NCBI GenBank assembly: GCA_964567485.1
Contig: CAZMMX010000045.1
Location: 1-24,782, forward strand
From: UBA1413 sp964567485
GTDB taxonomy: Bacteria > Bacteroidota > Bacteroidia > Bacteroidales > Prolixibacteraceae
Reading direction: 5' to 3'
DNA: 24,782 nucleotides
The notes beneath the pieces are model-generated. The model was not told where the DNA came from and did no database searches. It saw only the letters and a list, made by a program, of their open reading frames with translations. The position numbers and the translations under genes were made by a program. The stretch's first letter is position 1. The number at the start of each line of letters is the position of its first letter. Shown here piece by piece: positions 6,419 to 14,442 of this stretch.

Positions 6419-7585
6419 ATGAGACTAAACCTCCGTGTTTCTGTATGTCTGTTCATCGTGCTGGTGGGGTGTATGACCCCGCGGGCAGGCCTAGTGCAGG
6501 AGGCTGTTGATGAGATATGCCTGAGAGAAGTACCCGACTCCAGGACGGGAATTTGCGCCGTTTCTGCAGAACCTCTCAGGGGTCGTGAAGTCATTCTCCG
6601 CGGGGAAGTGCTCTCTCCGGAACTGAAGGAGAAGCTTCTGGCAGCGGCCCGTCAGGTTCATCAGGGGATCATCGACAGCATTCGGCTCCTTCCCGAGCCA
6701 TCGGTTGGGGATGAGCGATATGGGCTGGTGACCGTTAGTGTGGCCAACCTGAAGGCGGAGCCCGGCCATGACGCCGAAATGGTCTCCCAGGCTTTGATGG
6801 GTACCCCGCTGAGAATTTTGAGAAAGCGATCGGGATGGTTCCAGGTACAGACTCCCGACCGTTACCTTTCCTGGGTCACCACCTCTTCGGTGCAGCCCAT
6901 GACATCAGCGGAACTGGAACTCTGGAGGCAATCGCCGAGGTTGCTTGTGTTCTCCCATTACGGAGTGGTGTATGGTGATACCGTCCGGCAACAAAGGGTC
7001 AGTGACCTGGCCATGGGTTGTTTGGTGAGGGGTGAAAGAGGAGAGGGCTCCTGGTGCCGTGTATTCCTTCCCGATGGTCGCAGCGGTTGGGCAGATCAGG
7101 CTATTTTCAGGGATTTCGACGACTGGAAGGCGCAGGCTGCCGCCACTCCTGAAAACCTTCTGGCCACGGCCAGGGAGTTCCCCGGAATTCCCTACATGTG
7201 GGGAGGTACATCCTCCAAGGCCCTCGACTGCAGCGGATTTACCAAAATGGTATGGTTTCTTAACGGAGTCATCCTTGAAAGGGATGCTTCACAGCAATTC
7301 AAATACGGGGAGGTTGTAGATGCCGGCGCAGAGCAACAGAATCTCCGCCCCGGTGACCTTCTTTTTTTCGGCCGGAAAGAGCCCTTACGGGTCATTCATG
7401 TGGGGATCTATGCTGGCAACAGGGAGGTCATCCACTCTTCGGGCCAGGTGGCTGTCAACAGTATGGATGCGCGGGAGCCCCACTTTAGCAGTTATTTGTC
7501 GGAAACCTATCTGGGGGCCCGCAGGGTGGCGCGATTGGAATCCTGTCAGGGCTATATGCCGGTACAGGAACATCCCTGGTATTGA
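6419..7585 (+). CDS. NlpC/P60 (YkfC-like) gamma-D-glutamyl peptidase lipoprotein
   Basis: 388 residues. MRLNLRVSVCLFIVLVGC is a lipoprotein signal with Cys18 lipidated and no acidic residues after it, suggesting the periplasmic face. Two SH3-like modules follow (about residues 100-165 and 178-240), then a C-terminal NlpC/P60 domain (about 245-375). The catalytic set is complete: C271 in ALDCSGF, H327 in IHVGIY and H339 in VIHSSG. The order SH3-SH3-NlpC/P60 is that of YkfC-type enzymes, which cut between D-Glu and the diamino acid of stem peptides that carry a free N-terminal L-Ala, releasing L-Ala-D-Glu. That needs prior action of an amidase, which is encoded at 19993. The product is the substrate of the epimerase encoded 48 bp downstream. 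The ATG at 6419 is preferred over the out-of-frame ATG at 6409. Confidence 0.92.
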   Translation: MRLNLRVSVCLFIVLVGCMTPRAGLVQEAVDEICLREVPDSRTGICAVSAEPLRGREVILRGEVLSPELKEKLLAAARQVHQGIIDSIRLLPEPSVGDERYGLVTVSVANLKAEPGHDAEMVSQALMGTPLRILRKRSGWFQVQTPDRYLSWVTTSSVQPMTSAELELWRQSPRLLVFSHYGVVYGDTVRQQRVSDLAMGCLVRGERGEGSWCRVFLPDGRSGWADQAIFRDFDDWKAQAAATPENLLATAREFPGIPYMWGGTSSKALDCSGFTKMVWFLNGVILERDASQQFKYGEVVDAGAEQQNLRPGDLLFFGRKEPLRVIHVGIYAGNREVIHSSGQVAVNSMDAREPHFSSYLSETYLGARRVARLESCQGYMPVQEHPWY

Positions 7586-7633
7586 GTCAGCGAAGGAACC
7601 TGGGTTGAATTCAGAAAATTGAAAATTGAAAAT

Positions 7634-8773
7634 ATGGACAACCGTCGTCAGTTTATCAGGACCGCAGGTTTTATGGCCGGTTCTGCCGCATTGGCCGGAG
7701 TGATTCCGGGGTGCACCCGGGTCAGGGAAACATCTAAAATCTGGAAAGAGATGCCCTTGAAGTTGAGATTCAGACCTTATGAACTGCAGTTGAGACATGT
7801 ATTCACCCTGGCAGGCAGTTCGCGCACGACCACTCCCGATATCCTCACCGAAGTGGAGTGGAACGGGATCATCGGGTATGGGGAAGCCAGCCTTCCCCCT
7901 TATCTTGCCGAGACGCAGGAGTCGGTAACCCGGTTTCTGACGGCTCTGGATCTTGAGCAGTTCCAAAATCCTCTGTTCATCGAGGATATCATGGATTATG
8001 TCGATGGTGTGGCCCCCGGGAACTATGCTGCCAGGGCGGCGGTTGATATCGCCCTTCACGACCTGGCCGGAAAGGTTTTGGGGCACCCCTGGTTCCGGAT
8101 GTGGGGACTTAATCCCTCCGATACCCCCGACACCAGTTTTACCATTGGCATTGACACGCCGGAAGTGGTCAGGCAGAAAACTGCAGAGGCCTCACCGTAT
8201 AAAATTTTGAAAGTCAAGTTGGGAAGGGGCAATGACCGTGAAATGATCGGGGCCGTCAGGGAGGTCTCCTCCGTTCCTCTGTGTGTCGATGTCAACCAGG
8301 GGTGGACTGAAAAGGAGGACGCTTTGGAGATGTGCCACTGGCTGGCTGGCCAGGGGGTGGTCTTTGTGGAGCAGCCCATGGATAAATCACGCCTTGACGA
8401 GTTGGCCTGGCTGACTGCCCGGAGTCCCCTGCCCATCGTAGCCGATGAGGCCGTGCAGACGTTCGGCGATATTCTGCCCTGTCACGGAGTCTATTCGGGG
8501 ATCAACATCAAGCTGATGAAGTGCGGGGGGATGCGTGCCGCCCGGAAAATGATCTCCCTGGCGCGTGCCCTGGGCATGAAAGTCATGATCGGCTGCATGA
8601 CCGAAACCTCCTGCGCGGTATCGGCGGCGGCGCAACTCTCCCCCCTGGTCGATTGGGCTGATCTCGATGGTAACCTTCTGATATCGAACGACGTATTTGA
8701 CGGCATGACGGTCGTTGATGGAAAGGTCACCCTGCCCGACCGTCCCGGGAACGGAGTGATCCCTCTCGTCTGA
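7634..8773 (+). CDS. Exported dipeptide (L-Ala-D/L-Glu-type) epimerase, enolase superfamily
   Basis: 379 residues from the ATG at 7634; an in-frame TTG at 7619 is less likely because the signal begins at the ATG. Active-site residues of the muconate-lactonizing-like branch are all present: K193 and K195 (KVK), metal ligands D219 (VDVNQ), E246 (VEQP) and D271 (ADEA), and K293 (IKLMK). Enzymes with this pattern next to an NlpC/P60 peptidase epimerise L-Ala-D-Glu to L-Ala-L-Glu. The N terminus is unusual for this enzyme: MDNRRQFIRTAGF is a twin-arginine signal, followed by a hydrophobic stretch and a lipobox ending at Cys27. The enzyme should thus be folded in the cytoplasm, exported by Tat and anchored as a lipoprotein. 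The exact dipeptide specificity cannot be read from the sequence. The gap to susC is 64 bp. Confidence 0.88.
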   Translation: MDNRRQFIRTAGFMAGSAALAGVIPGCTRVRETSKIWKEMPLKLRFRPYELQLRHVFTLAGSSRTTTPDILTEVEWNGIIGYGEASLPPYLAETQESVTRFLTALDLEQFQNPLFIEDIMDYVDGVAPGNYAARAAVDIALHDLAGKVLGHPWFRMWGLNPSDTPDTSFTIGIDTPEVVRQKTAEASPYKILKVKLGRGNDREMIGAVREVSSVPLCVDVNQGWTEKEDALEMCHWLAGQGVVFVEQPMDKSRLDELAWLTARSPLPIVADEAVQTFGDILPCHGVYSGINIKLMKCGGMRAARKMISLARALGMKVMIGCMTETSCAVSAAAQLSPLVDWADLDGNLLISNDVFDGMTVVDGKVTLPDRPGNGVIPLV

Positions 8774-8837
8774 TGCCGTAAAGTGAAGCAGAAAAATAAC
8801 CGATTTAAACCAAATAGTCACCTAAAACTGTTGTGAC

Positions 8838-11800
8838 ATGAACAAAAAAGAGAGACCAATAACGGGGAGGCAACCGTTGCTTCCGCCTTTGTTTTTCAGA
8901 TGGATGCTCTTCATGTTCCTGGTTCCCGTCACCGGGGTTCTGGCAGACGAGGGCGTTTCCGGGCTTTCCCGGCGGGGAGATGGCGGGGAGCTCTTCCAGC
9001 AGGAGAGAACCCGGATCACCGGCAAGGTCACCGATGTTTCCGGTGAACCCCTGCCCGGAGTCAACGTCGTGGAAAAGGGAACCGTTAACGGCACCATCAC
9101 CGCGTTTGATGGCGCTTATACCCTGGAAGTCCCCCCGGGGGCTACACTTCTCTTTTCCTTTGTGGGTTACCGTCAGCGTGAGGAGGTCATCGGCAGCAGG
9201 GTACGCATCGACGTCATCCTGGAGGAGCAGGTGACCGGACTGGATGAGGTGGTGGTTACCGCCATGGGGATCAAATCGGAAAAGAGGCGGCTCAATTTTG
9301 CCGTACAATCGGTCAATGCCGAGGATCTCAGCGTGGGCAGGCAGACCAACTTTGTGGATGCCCTGCAGGGAAGAATCGCCGGTGTCGAGGTATCTGGAAC
9401 CGGAGGCTCGCCCTCGGCATCCTCGCAGATCCTGATCAGGGGGATCTCCTCGATCAATCCCGCCCAGAACAACGAGCCCATTTTTATCCTTAACGGGATG
9501 CACATCTCGGGGGGTGCGACCAAGGCTGCCGAGATCAACCCCAACGACATCGAAAACGTCACCGTGCTGAAGGGGGCTGCTGCTGCAGCACTCTACGGAC
9601 AGGAGGCCTCCAACGGCGCCATCATCATCACCACCCGTTCAGGTCAGAAGGGGGAAATCCGCGTGGAAGCCAGTGGTTCCCTGCAGGTCGACGAACCTTA
9701 CCGGGTGCCGGAGATCCAGAATATGTACCTCCGTGGTTCCTACGGGGTCTACAGGGAAGAGTCGATGGGCGGATGGGGCCCCCTGGCTCCCGCGGGGACC
9801 GTCACCTACGACAACCCCGGCAACTACCTGAAAACAGGAGTCTACCAGAAATATGATGTTTCGGTGTCGGGAGGATCAGATCGTTTTACCTCTTACACCT
9901 CGGGAAATTATGTCCGCCATGAGGGGGTCATCCCTGAAGACTATCTGCAACGGTGGGGACTCCTTTTCAAGTCGAGGTATGACGTGTCGCCGAAGGTTTC
10001 GGTCGACATGATGGCGAACCTGGTCACCCGTGATTCCAGGGGCGGGGCAGGAATGAGCTCCGCCTACCAGTGGCCCATCGACGACGATATCACCAATTAT
10101 AAAAATCCTGACGGAACCATACGCTGGCTGTATATCAACAGCAACAACCGGTACAACTCCCCAGCCAGTCCTCTTTGGAGCCGCTATGAGGATGATGCCC
10201 GCTACGATTCTAACCGCACCCTTCTTCAGGGGTCGGTCACCTGGAAAGTGATCAGTACCCTGCAACTCACCGGAAGGGTCAGCTATGACCTTACCAATTC
10301 GGAAAGCAGGAGCATGGAGACTCCCCGTTGGAGCCTGGAAGCCGGGAAGACCCCCACATCAGAGGATCTCGATTACCTGGGTTCCTTCTTCTATTCCGAC
10401 GGGAGAAGTTCCGTGGTCAACGGAGGCCTTCTGGCCACCTATTCCCGGAAGCTGGCCCAGGATTGGTCCCTCGATCTGTTGGCAGGATGGGATGTCAAAA
10501 GATCGATGGGAAGGTCGGCAGGTCTGGGAGGACGACAGTTCATCGTCCCCGAGTTTTACAGCGTCGGGAACCTCTCCGATTTCCGGAAGGAGGACATCAC
10601 CCTGAACCGGACCATGAAAAATGTTTATGGCTACTACGGGGAGGTGAAAGTAGACTTCCGGGGCGTAGCACAACTGGGGATTACCGGAAGAAATGACCAC
10701 TCCTCCACGCTGCCCGAGGAAAACCGCTCCTATTTTTACCCCTCCTTCAGCGGTGGCGCCATCATTTCCGAAATTTTCTCGCTTCCCGAAAAGGTGGTCT
10801 CCTTTGCCAAGATCAGGGGTAACTGGGCCAGGGTGGGCAAGGACGCTCCCCTCTACCGGCTGAACAACTGGTACAAGGCCATGCCCCATCCCGACGGAGG
10901 ATACGGCGTGGATCCCACCCGCAGCAGCAATCCTCACCTGAAACCTGAAATGACCACTTCCTGGGAAGTGGGCGCCGACATGCGTCTTTTCGGGGACAGA
11001 ACACGTCTCGATGTGGCCTGGTTCTCGACCTCGGTGACCAACCAGATCGTGGAGGTGAGGGTATCCCCCGCATCAGGGAATATCCTCCAGACCCGCAACG
11101 AGGGCGACATTAAAAACGAAGGTTTTGAGATTTCCTGGGACCAGACCATGGCCAAAAAGGGAGATTTCTCATGGACGATGGTCACCAACTTTGGCAGAAG
11201 CCGGGGTACCGTTGTTGATCTCCCCGACCAACTGGTCGAAGTATACCACTATGCCGGACAGGTGGGGGACATCAGGCCCACGGCCTACCTCAACGGATCC
11301 ACCATGGCCCTCTCAGGGAAGGATTACCTGCGCAATGACGCGGGAAGAATCATCGTTGATGAGATGGGACGCCCGAAAATCAATGCTTCCAGTTCTTTGC
11401 TGATCGGCAACAGAGAACCCGAATTCACCATGGGGTGGCTTAACCGGTGGTCTTACAAGTCACTGTCGCTGGCGGTGATGGCCCAATTCCGCTATGGTGG
11501 GGATGTGGTCAACGGAACCCTGCGCAGTCTGATGTCGGGGGGACAAGCCGCGATGCTCGAAGATTACCGCAACCGGCTGATCCTCATTGAGGGGGTGGTG
11601 GAGCAACCCGATGGGAGCTTTACGGAAAACAGCGTTCCTGTGGTCTTTGATCAGGCCTTTTACAATAACTATTATGCCCCTGTAGGGTCCAATTTCGTGG
11701 AGGACGGATCCCTGGCGCGCCTCAGCTATGCCACCCTGGCCTGGGATGTCTCCCCCCTGGCCCGCAAGGCCGGGATGAAAGCTCTTCAGCTCTCCGTTAC

Positions 11801-11954
11801 CGGGAAGAACCTGCTCCTTCTCACCAACTATTCTGGTTCCGACCCTGTGGTCAACTATACCGGGACTGCCGGAGGCACCGGCACCTTCGGAATCGACTAC
11901 CTGGGGGTTCCGCAAACCCGGAGTTTCACCCTGAATATAAGTGCAACCTTTTAA
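8838..11954 (+). CDS. susC-like: SusC/RagA-family TonB-dependent outer-membrane transporter
   Basis: 1038 residues, typical SusC length. In order: signal region (about 1-37), a CarboxypepD_reg-like domain (about 59-130, starting ITGKVTDVSGEPLPGVNV), a TonB-box-like LDEVVVTAMG (135-144), the plug domain (about 150-268, with ILIRGISSIN and GAAAAALYGQEASNGA), and a 22-strand-type barrel ending in the aromatic SFTLNISATF. It forms a lidded import channel with the SusD homologue encoded 12 bp downstream. SusC proteins import glycans or peptides energised by TonB-ExbBD. The neighbours suggest the cargo here is peptidoglycan-derived (stem peptides, disaccharide peptides or glycan pieces), but specificity cannot be read from the sequence. 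No ECF-sigma signal-transduction domain is visible at the N terminus. Confidence 0.96.
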   Translation: MNKKERPITGRQPLLPPLFFRWMLFMFLVPVTGVLADEGVSGLSRRGDGGELFQQERTRITGKVTDVSGEPLPGVNVVEKGTVNGTITAFDGAYTLEVPPGATLLFSFVGYRQREEVIGSRVRIDVILEEQVTGLDEVVVTAMGIKSEKRRLNFAVQSVNAEDLSVGRQTNFVDALQGRIAGVEVSGTGGSPSASSQILIRGISSINPAQNNEPIFILNGMHISGGATKAAEINPNDIENVTVLKGAAAAALYGQEASNGAIIITTRSGQKGEIRVEASGSLQVDEPYRVPEIQNMYLRGSYGVYREESMGGWGPLAPAGTVTYDNPGNYLKTGVYQKYDVSVSGGSDRFTSYTSGNYVRHEGVIPEDYLQRWGLLFKSRYDVSPKVSVDMMANLVTRDSRGGAGMSSAYQWPIDDDITNYKNPDGTIRWLYINSNNRYNSPASPLWSRYEDDARYDSNRTLLQGSVTWKVISTLQLTGRVSYDLTNSESRSMETPRWSLEAGKTPTSEDLDYLGSFFYSDGRSSVVNGGLLATYSRKLAQDWSLDLLAGWDVKRSMGRSAGLGGRQFIVPEFYSVGNLSDFRKEDITLNRTMKNVYGYYGEVKVDFRGVAQLGITGRNDHSSTLPEENRSYFYPSFSGGAIISEIFSLPEKVVSFAKIRGNWARVGKDAPLYRLNNWYKAMPHPDGGYGVDPTRSSNPHLKPEMTTSWEVGADMRLFGDRTRLDVAWFSTSVTNQIVEVRVSPASGNILQTRNEGDIKNEGFEISWDQTMAKKGDFSWTMVTNFGRSRGTVVDLPDQLVEVYHYAGQVGDIRPTAYLNGSTMALSGKDYLRNDAGRIIVDEMGRPKINASSSLLIGNREPEFTMGWLNRWSYKSLSLAVMAQFRYGGDVVNGTLRSLMSGGQAAMLEDYRNRLILIEGVVEQPDGSFTENSVPVVFDQAFYNNYYAPVGSNFVEDGSLARLSYATLAWDVSPLARKAGMKALQLSVTGKNLLLLTNYSGSDPVVNYTGTAGGTGTFGIDYLGVPQTRSFTLNISATF

Positions 11955-11966
11955 TCCGGAAAGACA

Positions 11967-13538
11967 ATGAAACTGAAACGATTTATATTGCTGATGCTGG
12001 CATTTCTGGTGGTGATCCCGGGTTGTGACGACTTTTTGGGTGATAACCGCGATCCCGACGGTGTGGACCAGGTTCCCGTTGACGAGATCATGCCGGTCAT
12101 CCTTTTTTATACCGCACTGGAAAATTACGATCACAGTGAATACGGCGCTTACCTCTCGCAGAGCCTGACCACGGCGGGGAGGAGCCAGACCGGTTCCCAT
12201 GCCTACCGCAGCGGATGGGAATTCCTGGGCATGAACCGTCATCCCCAATGGAGAAGGCATTTCTATGATGTGGGCACCAATGCCAAGGAACTCCTCCGTT
12301 TTGCCGAAGAGGAAAATTCGGTGAATTATATTGCCTTGACGCGACTGTTGCGGCTGCTCACGCTGCAGCAAACCACCGATGTTTTCGGGGATATGCCCCT
12401 CAGTGAGGCCTACCAGAATTCTTCCCCCAAATACGACACCCAGGAGAGCATTTATGCGTGGATGAAGGCCGAAGCCGATGAACTGATCATTCTCTTTGAT
12501 TCCCCTGAGGTGACCCAGTCCACCAACCGTCCCATGGGCCGCGACGTCGACCGTGTTTTCGGAGGGAACATGGCGCAATGGAAACAGGTGCTTCTGGCGG
12601 TAAAGGCCAGGATTCTCCTCAGGGACCTTCCCAACCTGAACACGGGAGCGGCAGGATCGGTGCTGGCCTCGGCAGAAACTGCCCTGGCGGGGTGGCAGGA
12701 TCCCCGCTATAAATTCGACGGGGGATCCAGCGTTGAGAAAAACTGCATGTGGGGGAAAAACAACAAACCCATCAACTCCTGGGAGAGCCGTTCCAACGAC
12801 CTGCTATCGGCCATTCCTACCAAATTTCTGGTGGAGGAGATGATGGGCTTTGACCCAGCGTCAGGGGTAGCCGATGACCCCCGGCTTCATGTGATCATGA
12901 AGCAGCGGGCCGACGACAAGGGTGTGGTCACCTACCGTTACCTCGAAAGCAACTCAGGCATGTCGCCGTCGCACAAAATCGAATGGTATCCCGATCTGTA
13001 TGAAAGTGTGCTGACCACCGATACTTCGGCCATCACTTTCATTACCCGTGAGGAACTCCATATGATCGCTGCCGAGGCCGCCCTATGGGCAGGTGATAAG
13101 TCCAAAGCCGCCGACCACCTGCGGCAGGGCATCGCTTCCCATATGCAGAGGCTTGGGGTTCCCGCACTGGAGATGGAGACCTATCTCGCCGATCCCGACC
13201 TGGTTCCCGGTTCCTCCAACATCACCCTCTCCCATGTCATGCGCGAGAAATACAAGGCGATGTACCTTCAGCCCGAACAGTGGAACGATCTCCGCAGGTA
13301 TGGCTTCAGCAATGACCTCAATAACAGGAAATACCAGAATGTGGTGATTTACCCCGGACTGCGGAGACCTCATAACCTGTACACGGCCTACTGGTCGGAA
13401 GAAAACCAGTGGATTCAAAGGCTCAATTACGACCCGGAAACCGAAGAGAAGTATAACCGGGATGAGCTGATCAGGCTCGATGCCTTCCGAAATCCCGAAT
13501 GGCTTAAAAAACCGATGATTTGGGCACCGCAAAACTGA
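11967..13538 (+). CDS. susD-like: SusD/RagB-family substrate-capture lipoprotein
   Basis: 523 residues. The signal MKLKRFILLMLAFLVVIPGC gives lipidated Cys20, followed by DDFLGDNRD, an acidic run fitting a surface-export signal. The family block TDVFGDMPLSEA followed by PKYDTQESIY is characteristic of the SusD-like 2 subgroup; TPR-like helices follow and the C-terminal region (KAMYLQPEQWNDLRRYGF) is typical. It caps the SusC barrel on the cell surface and binds the ligand before import. The spacing of 12 bp after susC and 18 bp to the next lipoprotein gene indicates one transcript. Confidence 0.95.
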   Translation: MKLKRFILLMLAFLVVIPGCDDFLGDNRDPDGVDQVPVDEIMPVILFYTALENYDHSEYGAYLSQSLTTAGRSQTGSHAYRSGWEFLGMNRHPQWRRHFYDVGTNAKELLRFAEEENSVNYIALTRLLRLLTLQQTTDVFGDMPLSEAYQNSSPKYDTQESIYAWMKAEADELIILFDSPEVTQSTNRPMGRDVDRVFGGNMAQWKQVLLAVKARILLRDLPNLNTGAAGSVLASAETALAGWQDPRYKFDGGSSVEKNCMWGKNNKPINSWESRSNDLLSAIPTKFLVEEMMGFDPASGVADDPRLHVIMKQRADDKGVVTYRYLESNSGMSPSHKIEWYPDLYESVLTTDTSAITFITREELHMIAAEAALWAGDKSKAADHLRQGIASHMQRLGVPALEMETYLADPDLVPGSSNITLSHVMREKYKAMYLQPEQWNDLRRYGFSNDLNNRKYQNVVIYPGLRRPHNLYTAYWSEENQWIQRLNYDPETEEKYNRDELIRLDAFRNPEWLKKPMIWAPQN

Positions 13539-13543
13539 ATTTG

Positions 13544-13551
13544 AAAGGAGG
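13544..13551 (+). promoter_or_regulatory. Unusually strong Shine-Dalgarno sequence
   Basis: AAAGGAGG lies 5 nt before the ATG at 13557. Other genes in this window have A-rich, SD-poor leaders as is common in Bacteroidetes, so this site stands out. It also fixes the start of the downstream lipoprotein. Confidence 0.6.
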
Positions 13552-13556
13552 ATAGA

Positions 13557-14420
13557 ATGAAGACACAAGATATTATGAAAATGGTCTCCCCGTTCAGTGC
13601 GGGGAATCTGCGGGGCTGGACCCTGCTGTTTCCGCTGCTTTTCCTGGCCTCATCGTGCGAAATCAACGATCCCCTGGGGGAGATTTCCCGGTCCGGACAT
13701 ATCGCAGCCAGCGTATACTGGGATGTTCCCGTGACCAATGTCAACGCAGGCAGCGATGTCGCCTTCGAAGCCCAATACTGGTCGGTCGACGGGAGTTTCA
13801 CCTCTCTGGGGGTCTGTTATGACGTGGTGCGTAAAATGAAATATACCGTCACTTTCCCTCTTACCGGATACTCCTTTCTCCTCGACTCCACGGAACTGGT
13901 GCGCGAGTCGCAGGAAATCAGGAGCTTCACGCATTCCGAAGTTAGTTATTCGGAGGAAAAGAAAGCCTACGTCATTGACGATACCTTCCCGGTAAGTTAT
14001 ACCCTGTCGGCACTGGAATACAAAAATCCGCTTACTTATGATACCACGCAGGTCGACAAGCTCATTCCCCCGTCTGTCAGGGAGAGGTTCATCCAGGGTT
14101 TTTTCGGCCAGCTGGGATACTCCGATTTTAAGGCCCTCTTGGTCACCAATACCCCGGTAGTGCCTGCTGATACCCTGGAGAGCTGGTTTGACACGGTGAT
14201 TGATGGGGAGGTGGTGACCAGGCCTGTTAAGGCTTCGGCACTGCCCCTGCTCCGGGAAAAAGTGGCTCAGCTGCCTTTCAGTGCCCTGGTGTACAATAAA
14301 AACCGGCAGTTTTATGCCCTTGAGTTCGTGCGCAGCTTCGAACTGAACGCCCGCTTCCGCGTGGTGAACGGAAACCAGGTAGAGAACTTCTCCGACGTGA
14401 AAAGGATCTCCATATTTTAG
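13557..14420 (+). CDS. Unrecognised surface lipoprotein in SusE/F position
   Basis: 287 residues; I do not recognise the family. The start is set by the strong SD just upstream. An N-terminal hydrophobic segment ends in the lipobox LASSC (Cys34), followed by EINDPLGE, an acidic stretch compatible with surface export. The rest looks beta-rich (alternating hydrophobics, YWDVPVTNVNAGSDVAFEA), with a helical insert near residues 175-190 (PPSVRERFIQGFFGQ). Its place directly after susD and before a PKD lipoprotein is where PULs encode SusE/SusF-like or surface glycan-binding proteins. A ligand-binding role for peptidoglycan fragments is inferred from position only. Confidence 0.8.
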   Translation: MKTQDIMKMVSPFSAGNLRGWTLLFPLLFLASSCEINDPLGEISRSGHIAASVYWDVPVTNVNAGSDVAFEAQYWSVDGSFTSLGVCYDVVRKMKYTVTFPLTGYSFLLDSTELVRESQEIRSFTHSEVSYSEEKKAYVIDDTFPVSYTLSALEYKNPLTYDTTQVDKLIPPSVRERFIQGFFGQLGYSDFKALLVTNTPVVPADTLESWFDTVIDGEVVTRPVKASALPLLREKVAQLPFSALVYNKNRQFYALEFVRSFELNARFRVVNGNQVENFSDVKRISIF

Positions 14421-14442
14421 GTAACCCTTAAATTTGAGCATT

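Noticed and set aside
7614..7634. Tandem GAAAATT heptamers before the epimerase ATG as a phase-variation switch
   Set aside because: Only about three units, lying outside the coding region; such A/T heptamers are common simple sequence in Bacteroidetes leaders. Spacing effects are possible but unsupported.
11460..12578. Minus-strand ORF of 372 codons across the susC/susD junction
   Set aside because: Antisense to two well-supported genes, without signal, domain or ribosome-binding evidence.
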